Source of the DNA: Campylobacteraceae bacterium
GTDB taxonomy: Bacteria; Campylobacterota; Campylobacteria; Campylobacterales; Campylobacteraceae
Direction: 5' to 3'
DNA: 17,636 bases
NCBI GenBank assembly: GCA_031276365.1
Contig: JAISNG010000002.1
Coordinates: 1 to 17,636 of the forward strand
The notes under the pieces were generated by a model, which saw only the letters and a list, made by a program, of their open reading frames with translations, ran no database searches and was not told where the DNA came from. Of the stretch, positions 13,086 through 17,636 are shown piece after piece. The stretch's first letter is position 1, and each line of letters opens with the position of its first letter. The position numbers and the translations under genes were made by a program.

Positions 13086-14552
13086 ATGACGACAGAAGTA
13101 TTGGAAGATTTGCAGCGGGCGGCCATAGAGGAGGTGATCAAAGCATATCCTGAAAAAGCCCAAAAAGATAGAGCAAAACATCTTGGCGTTGATTTGCCCG
13201 AAGGCGTGAAAGGGGCATGCGACTCTACAAAAAGCAACAAACAGACAGTTCCGGGCGTCATGAGTCAAAGAGGCTGTGCATATGCTGGAAGCAAGGGCGT
13301 TGTTTGGGGACCTGTGAAAGATATGGTACATATATCTCATGGACCTATAGGCTGCGGGCAGTATAGCCGCGCGGGCAGGAGAAACTATTATGTTGGAGCA
13401 ACAGGCGTGGATACATTTGTTACGATGAATTTCACGACTGACTACAACGAAAAAGATATAGTTTTCGGCGGAGATAAGAAGTTAAAAGCCGCTCTTGCCG
13501 AGATTGATTCGCTTTTTCCGCTCAATAACGGTATAAGCGTTCAGAGCGAGTGTCCTATCGGACTTATAGGAGATGACATACAAGCTGTTGCAAGGTCTTA
13601 CAAAAAAGAGAGCGGCAAGCCTGTTGTCGCGGTGTCATGCGAGGGTTTCAGAGGCGTTTCGCAAAGCTTGGGACACCATATAGCAAATGATATGTTAAGA
13701 GATGAAGTACTTGGCGACACATCTTATAGGAAAGATTTTGAAAGTACGTCGTATGATGTGGTGATAATCGGAGACTATAATATCGGCGGCGATGCGTGGA
13801 GTTCAAGGATTTTGCTTGAAGAGATGGGACTTAGAGTCATAGCTCAATGGAGCGGCGATGCCACATATAAAGAGTTGGCGCTTGGTCCTAAGGCAAAGCT
13901 AAATCTCCTTCACTGTTATAGAAGTATGAATTATGTTGTGAGACATTTGGAACAGGAGTTTGGTATTCCATGGATTGAGTATAACTTTTTCGGACCCTCA
14001 AAAACGACGGAGAGTCTTAGAAAGATAGCCGCGCAGTTTGACGAGAGCATACAGAAAAAAGCAGAAGAAGTCATCGCAAAATACACGAAGATGACGGACG
14101 AAGTCATAGCCAAATACCGCCCGCGCCTTGAGGGCAAAAAAGTGATGCTTTACGTCGGAGGACTTCGCCCGCGCCACGTCATCGGAGCTTATGAAGACCT
14201 TGGCATGCAGGTTATTGGAACGGGATATGAGTTTGGTCATGGCGATGATTATAAAAGGACAAAAGACGAGCTTGTCGGCACTACCTTGATATATGACGAT
14301 ACGAATGAATACGAATTGGAACAGTTTGTCAAAAAACTCAAACCCGACCTTGTGGCAAGCGGCGTAAAAGAGAAGTATGTATTTCAAAAGATGGGACTGC
14401 CGTTTAGACAGATGCACTCTTGGGATTACAGCGGTCCTTATCACGGATATGACGCTTTTGCGATTTTTGCGCGCGATATGGATATGGCACTGAATTCACC
14501 TGTTTGGACGCACACGAAAGCTCCATGGGAGAAAAAAGAGGAGGAGGCGTAA
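13086..14552 (+). CDS. nifD: NifD, MoFe nitrogenase alpha subunit
   Basis: Alpha subunit of dinitrogenase, where N2 is reduced at FeMo-cofactor. The 488 residues contain all key sites: P-cluster cysteines Cys64 (RGCAYAG), Cys90 (HGPIGCGQYS) and Cys156 (SECPIGLIGDD); FeMo-cofactor ligands Cys277 (LLHCYRS) and His444 (MHSWDYSGPYHGYD); and the active-site Gln193 and His197 in VSQSLGHHIAND. Length and order fit molybdenum-type NifD rather than AnfD or VnfD, and no delta-subunit gene is present. AAGGAT lies before the ATG. nifK begins directly after the stop. The acidic tail (EKKEEEA) contains the nifK ribosome site. Confidence 0.98.
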   Translation: MTTEVLEDLQRAAIEEVIKAYPEKAQKDRAKHLGVDLPEGVKGACDSTKSNKQTVPGVMSQRGCAYAGSKGVVWGPVKDMVHISHGPIGCGQYSRAGRRNYYVGATGVDTFVTMNFTTDYNEKDIVFGGDKKLKAALAEIDSLFPLNNGISVQSECPIGLIGDDIQAVARSYKKESGKPVVAVSCEGFRGVSQSLGHHIANDMLRDEVLGDTSYRKDFESTSYDVVIIGDYNIGGDAWSSRILLEEMGLRVIAQWSGDATYKELALGPKAKLNLLHCYRSMNYVVRHLEQEFGIPWIEYNFFGPSKTTESLRKIAAQFDESIQKKAEEVIAKYTKMTDEVIAKYRPRLEGKKVMLYVGGLRPRHVIGAYEDLGMQVIGTGYEFGHGDDYKRTKDELVGTTLIYDDTNEYELEQFVKKLKPDLVASGVKEKYVFQKMGLPFRQMHSWDYSGPYHGYDAFAIFARDMDMALNSPVWTHTKAPWEKKEEEA

Positions 14553-16100
14553 ATGCAAGATGTAAATCACATAGTAGACGGACAAAAACTATTTTTGAAG
14601 CCCGAATATCAAGAGGTTTTAAAAAGAAAGAAAGAGTTTGAGAGTGCAGCTCTGGCTGTAAATCCTCAAAAAGTTGAGGAGATTGCGGAGTGGACAAAGA
14701 CATGGGAATACAGGGAAAAAAACCTCGCCCGCGAACACATTACGGTAAATCCTGCCAAAGCCTGCCAGCCATTGGGCGCTGTAATGGTGGCTTTAGGTTT
14801 TGAAAATACTATGCCTTATGTGCATGGAAGCCACGGCTGTGTGGCGTATTTTAGGAGTTACTTCACAAGGCATTTTAAAGAGCCGACTCCTTGCGTCAGC
14901 GACAGCATGAGCGAAAGCGCGGCGGTTTTCGGCGGACTTGCAAATATGAAAGAGGGACTTTTGAACTGTAAAGCCCTTTACAATCCCGATATGATAGCGG
15001 TTTCTACCACGTGTATGGCTGAAGTCATAGGAGATGACCTTAATGCTTTTGTTATAGGCGCAAGGAAAGAGGCGGAGGGCAAACTTGACGATACGCTCAT
15101 ACCGGCAGCACATACGCCGTCTTTTCAAGGCAGCCACATAACAGGTTATGATAATATGATGAATGCTATCTTGCAGGAGTTAAATCCGCTTGAAAAAAGA
15201 GAGGCGAGGGACGAGGAGCGCATCAATATCATTCCTGGATTTGAAACATATCTTGGAAGTCTTAGAGAGATAAAAAAGATAGCCTCACTGTTTAGCGATA
15301 AAATATATATGATAGGCGACCACGAGGAGCAATGGAATACGCCCGCAGGCGAATACAAGCTTTACGCAGGCGGTACGCCTCTTGCTATCGCCAAAACGGC
15401 GCATAAGGCAAAAGCTACTATCTCCTTACAAAGATACTCTACCGTTTCTACGGGCAAGATGATAAAAAATGACTGGGGACAGGAATATATCACGCTAAAT
15501 CCGATAGGACTTGGCGGGACAGATGCTTTTGTGATGAAACTTGCAGAACTTACGGGCAAAAACGTGCCGCATGATCTTACACTGCAGAGAGGTCAGCTTG
15601 TGGATGCGATGCAGGACAGTTATCCTTATATGCATGCAAAGAGATTTGCTGTATGGGGAGACCCAGACTTTTTGCTGGGGCTTGTATCGTTCTTGGTGGA
15701 GATGGGTTCTATACCGACGCATATTTTGTGTCACAATTCACCGAGGAAAAATTGGGAAAAGGATATGAAAGCTATTCTTGAAAAAAGCCCATACAAAGAT
15801 GAGTGTCATATTTGGTCGGGCAAGGATTTGTGGCATTTAAGAAGCCTTTTGTTCACAGAGCCTGTTGATTTTATGATAGGCAATGTTTACGGCAAGGAGC
15901 TTTACAGAGATACGAAAATCCCGTTAATTCGTATAGGATTTCCTATCTTTGACCGCCACCATCTGCACAGATACTCAATCAGCGGATACGAAGGCGCTTT
16001 AAATCTCCTTACATGGATAACAAACGCCGTGCTTGACAATCTTGACGAACAGACAAAAGAGATAGGCAGAACAGACTACTTTTTTGACTGCGTTAGGTAG
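14553..16100 (+). CDS. nifK: NifK, MoFe nitrogenase beta subunit
   Basis: Beta subunit of dinitrogenase, which shares the P-cluster with NifD and receives electrons from NifH. The 515-residue protein has P-cluster cysteines Cys71 (NPAKACQPLGA), Cys96 (HGSHGCVAYF) and Cys154 (STTCMAEVIGDD). An N-terminal extension of about 60 residues (YQEVLKRKKEFE, AEWTKTWEYREKNLAREH) is as in group I NifK, and the end YFFDCVR is typical. GAGGAGG at the end of nifD precedes the ATG, which follows the nifD stop with no gap, suggesting coupled synthesis. A bidirectional terminator follows. Confidence 0.98.
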   Translation: MQDVNHIVDGQKLFLKPEYQEVLKRKKEFESAALAVNPQKVEEIAEWTKTWEYREKNLAREHITVNPAKACQPLGAVMVALGFENTMPYVHGSHGCVAYFRSYFTRHFKEPTPCVSDSMSESAAVFGGLANMKEGLLNCKALYNPDMIAVSTTCMAEVIGDDLNAFVIGARKEAEGKLDDTLIPAAHTPSFQGSHITGYDNMMNAILQELNPLEKREARDEERINIIPGFETYLGSLREIKKIASLFSDKIYMIGDHEEQWNTPAGEYKLYAGGTPLAIAKTAHKAKATISLQRYSTVSTGKMIKNDWGQEYITLNPIGLGGTDAFVMKLAELTGKNVPHDLTLQRGQLVDAMQDSYPYMHAKRFAVWGDPDFLLGLVSFLVEMGSIPTHILCHNSPRKNWEKDMKAILEKSPYKDECHIWSGKDLWHLRSLLFTEPVDFMIGNVYGKELYRDTKIPLIRIGFPIFDRHHLHRYSISGYEGALNLLTWITNAVLDNLDEQTKEIGRTDYFFDCVR

Positions 16101-16103
16101 TTT

Positions 16104-16138
16104 TTTGGCTAAAAATAGAGCCTCTGTTTTTAGCCAAA
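16104..16138. terminator. Bidirectional terminator between nifK and dnaJ
   Basis: TTTGGCTAAAAA (16104-16115) and TTTTTAGCCAAA (16127-16138) form a perfect 12-bp stem around an 11-base loop. The A/T ends of the arms supply T-runs in either direction, and the genes on both sides converge. The right arm overlaps the last bases of dnaJ, including its stop codon. Confidence 0.85.
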
Positions 16139-17254
16139 CCAGTTTTTGATTTTATCAAGTACGCCCTCTTCTTCATGTATTGTACTTTCTATATTGAAAG
16201 ATTCCTGCAGTTTTTTGAGCAATCTCTCCTGTTCATCATTCAACTCTTTGGGATATTTGATGGCTATTTGGACGATGAAGTTTCCAAGATGTTTTGTCTG
16301 GAGATTTCGCGCGCCTTCATTTTTAAATACGAACTGCTGTTTATCATGCGCTCCAACAGGGAGTTTAAGCTCTTTTTTACCCCTTAAAGTCGGTATCGTA
16401 ATGCTCTCGCCAAGAATCGCCTGCGTGAAAAATACGGGAACTTCCATGTAGATATTCTGCCCGTCACGTACAAATCGTTTGTCATCTTTCACATTGATGA
16501 AAATGTACAAATCGCCTCTTTCGCCGCTTTGCATAACGTTACCTTTTTTGGCAACTCTGATGCGGTTGTCATTGTCAATGCCTTCAGGAATATCTACTGT
16601 AACGCTTTCTTTTATCTCTTCCCAGCCTTTGCCGCCACATTTTTTGCATAGATTTTTTATAACTTGTCCGTTGCCGCGGCATTTGGGGCAAGTTTGCGAA
16701 AATGTCATAAATCCTTGACGGTAAAATATCTGCCCTTTGCCGCCGCATTCAGGGCATTCGGTTTTGATTTTATCTTCGCTCCCGCTCCCGTTACACTTTT
16801 TGCATGGAGATTTGTAAGAAAAATTTACCTCTTTTTTGCAACCGAAAATCGCTTCGTCAAACTCTAAAGTTATCTCGCTTTCCAAATCCGACGGATATTT
16901 TTCATTGCCTTTTCGTCTTTTTCCACCGCCGCCAAAACCAAATCCGCTTCCAAAAACCGACTCAAATATAGAACCCAAATCACCCATAATATCTTCGTAA
17001 TTTTGTTCGGAAAAATGACTAAATCCCTGTCTGTCAAGTCCTGCTTTACCGTATCTGTCGTAAATTTCACGTTTACTTGCATCACTCAGTACCTGATAAG
17101 CTTCATTGATTTGTTTAAATTTTTCTTCAGCTTCCTTATCACCTTGATTGCGGTCTGGGTGGTACTTTAGAGCCAATTTGCGGTAAGCTTTTTTAATAGT
17201 TTCATTATCCGCGTTTCTATTAATTTCTAAAATTTCATAATACTCAAAATCCAA
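16130..17254 (-). CDS. dnaJ: DnaJ, Hsp70 co-chaperone
   Basis: Full-length 374-residue DnaJ, which stimulates the DnaK ATPase and delivers unfolded proteins to it. The J-domain has YYEIL and the HPD motif (KYHPDRN, about residues 31-37), followed by a G/F-rich stretch (FGSGFGFGGGG) and four zinc-binding motifs: CKKCNGSG, CPECGGKG, CPKCRGNG and CKKCGGKG. The C-terminal substrate domain has VTVDIPEGIDNDNRIRV and GDLYIFINV. The start is TTG at 17254-17252, with AAAGGAT upstream; no in-frame ATG fits. A housekeeping gene that probably marks the edge of the nif cluster. No CIRCE or HAIR-type heat-shock operator was found. Confidence 0.97.
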   Translation of the reverse strand: MDFEYYEILEINRNADNETIKKAYRKLALKYHPDRNQGDKEAEEKFKQINEAYQVLSDASKREIYDRYGKAGLDRQGFSHFSEQNYEDIMGDLGSIFESVFGSGFGFGGGGKRRKGNEKYPSDLESEITLEFDEAIFGCKKEVNFSYKSPCKKCNGSGSEDKIKTECPECGGKGQIFYRQGFMTFSQTCPKCRGNGQVIKNLCKKCGGKGWEEIKESVTVDIPEGIDNDNRIRVAKKGNVMQSGERGDLYIFINVKDDKRFVRDGQNIYMEVPVFFTQAILGESITIPTLRGKKELKLPVGAHDKQQFVFKNEGARNLQTKHLGNFIVQIAIKYPKELNDEQERLLKKLQESFNIESTIHEEEGVLDKIKNWFG

Positions 17255-17281
17255 TCAAAATCCTTTTCATGAAAAATCGTA

Positions 17282-17289
17282 ATTTTATC
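17282..17289 (-). promoter_or_regulatory. Possible -10 element for dnaJ
   Basis: On the minus strand TTTTTGATAAAATTAC reads across this site, a T-rich stretch with a GATAAAAT -10-like box. Transcription would start near 17275, about 20 bases before the TTG start. Confidence 0.4.
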
Positions 17290-17383
17290 AAAAATAAGTT
17301 TAATAGTTAGTAAGAGAGAGGATTTTCAGCGCATTCACAGTGCAATTGAAAGTGAAGCGTTATAGCCGCCACTTAAGAAATAA

Positions 17384-17418
17384 GGTGTTTTTTATGGTAA
17401 ATGTTCCCAAAAAACACC
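17384..17418. terminator. Hairpin, possible terminator
   Basis: GGTGTTTTTT and AAAAAACACC are perfect 10-bp arms around a 15-base loop. The A/T halves could serve as T-run in either direction. The gene it might terminate is not in the window. Confidence 0.45.
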
Positions 17419-17636
17419 ATCAAAAATAAAAAAAGAAATTATGAAAGCAGACAAATTTCGTCAAAATTCATATTTTTTGACGTTTTTACTTAGAATTTGA
17501 ATATTTTTCCATAAATTAAGATGATTTTATATGTGCAAAGTTTATAATGTACTGAATATATATTTAAGTTGAAAAACTTGCAAAATATAGTTAAAAGTGA
17601 AAAAAATAGCAAATCGGCAATAAAAAATAAATTATT

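Larger units (their letters stand above)
17255..17636 (+). other. AT-rich intergenic DNA beyond dnaJ
   Basis: About 380 bp with no gene I can support. It holds the dnaJ promoter region, a 10-bp stem (17384-17393 with 17409-17418, GGTGTTTTTT/AAAAAACACC, loop of 15), an 8-bp stem with a following T-run (17459-17466 with 17475-17482, CGTCAAAA/TTTTGACG) and a TATAAT at about 17542 on the plus strand. The first hairpin could end a minus-strand gene entering from beyond the window. Confidence 0.5.

Noticed and set aside
13086..16100. Alternative (vanadium or iron-only) nitrogenase
   Set aside because: No delta-subunit gene; NifD and NifK lengths and motifs fit the molybdenum enzyme, and nifE, nifN and nifQ are present.

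Overview
The window is a molybdenum-nitrogenase (nif) gene cluster from a bacterium that looks like one of the Campylobacterota (Epsilonproteobacteria). Reasons: AT-rich DNA, tightly overlapped genes with AAGGA-type ribosome sites, sigma-54 promoters of the GGAAC-N5-(T/A)TGCA form known from this group, a TTTTTG-N2-TATAAT-like sigma-70 element, and remains of a cysteine-rich Sel1-repeat (Hcp-like) gene. The genus cannot be fixed from the sequence alone.

Layout. (1) 1-625, minus strand: a two-cluster [4Fe-4S] ferredoxin followed by a NifX-family gene cut by the window edge; they diverge from nifE. The 87-bp space between ferredoxin and nifE holds two mirror-image sigma-54 promoters. (2) 713-4041, plus: nifE and nifN, the scaffold on which FeMo-cofactor is completed, separated by about 700 bp of repeat-rich, gene-free DNA. 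(3) 4022-6103, minus: a KAP-family P-loop NTPase with very AT-rich coding DNA and its own sigma-70-type promoter, lying between nifN and the next nif operon. (4) 6256-10492, plus, behind a sigma-54 promoter: nifX, a NifX-associated DUF269-type gene, flavodoxin (nifF), nifW, nifZ, a FeSII-like protein lacking most cluster ligands, an intact [2Fe-2S] ferredoxin, rpoN (sigma-54) and a short nifQ. (5) 10493-11768: decayed DNA with repeats, a frameshifted Hcp/Sel1-like gene and a second broken reading frame. (6) 11769-16100, plus, behind a sigma-54 promoter: nifH, an unidentified 119-residue gene, nifD and nifK, ending at a bidirectional terminator. (7) 16130-17254, minus: dnaJ, convergent with nifK, then AT-rich intergenic DNA.

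How it works together: nifHDK encode the nitrogenase enzyme. nifE, nifN, nifX and nifQ serve FeMo-cofactor assembly and molybdenum supply. nifW and nifZ help mature or protect the MoFe protein. The flavodoxin and ferredoxins are candidate electron carriers to NifH or to assembly steps. Sigma-54 is encoded inside the cluster, and four sigma-54 promoters are visible, so the cluster appears to encode its own sigma factor. nifB, nifA, nifS, nifU and nifV are not in the window.

The most unusual points are the back-to-back sigma-54 promoters with a predicted leaderless nifE mRNA, the KAP NTPase inside the cluster, the cluster-ligand-poor FeSII-like protein, the extra gene between nifH and nifD, and an insertion in NifH ahead of its first cluster cysteine.
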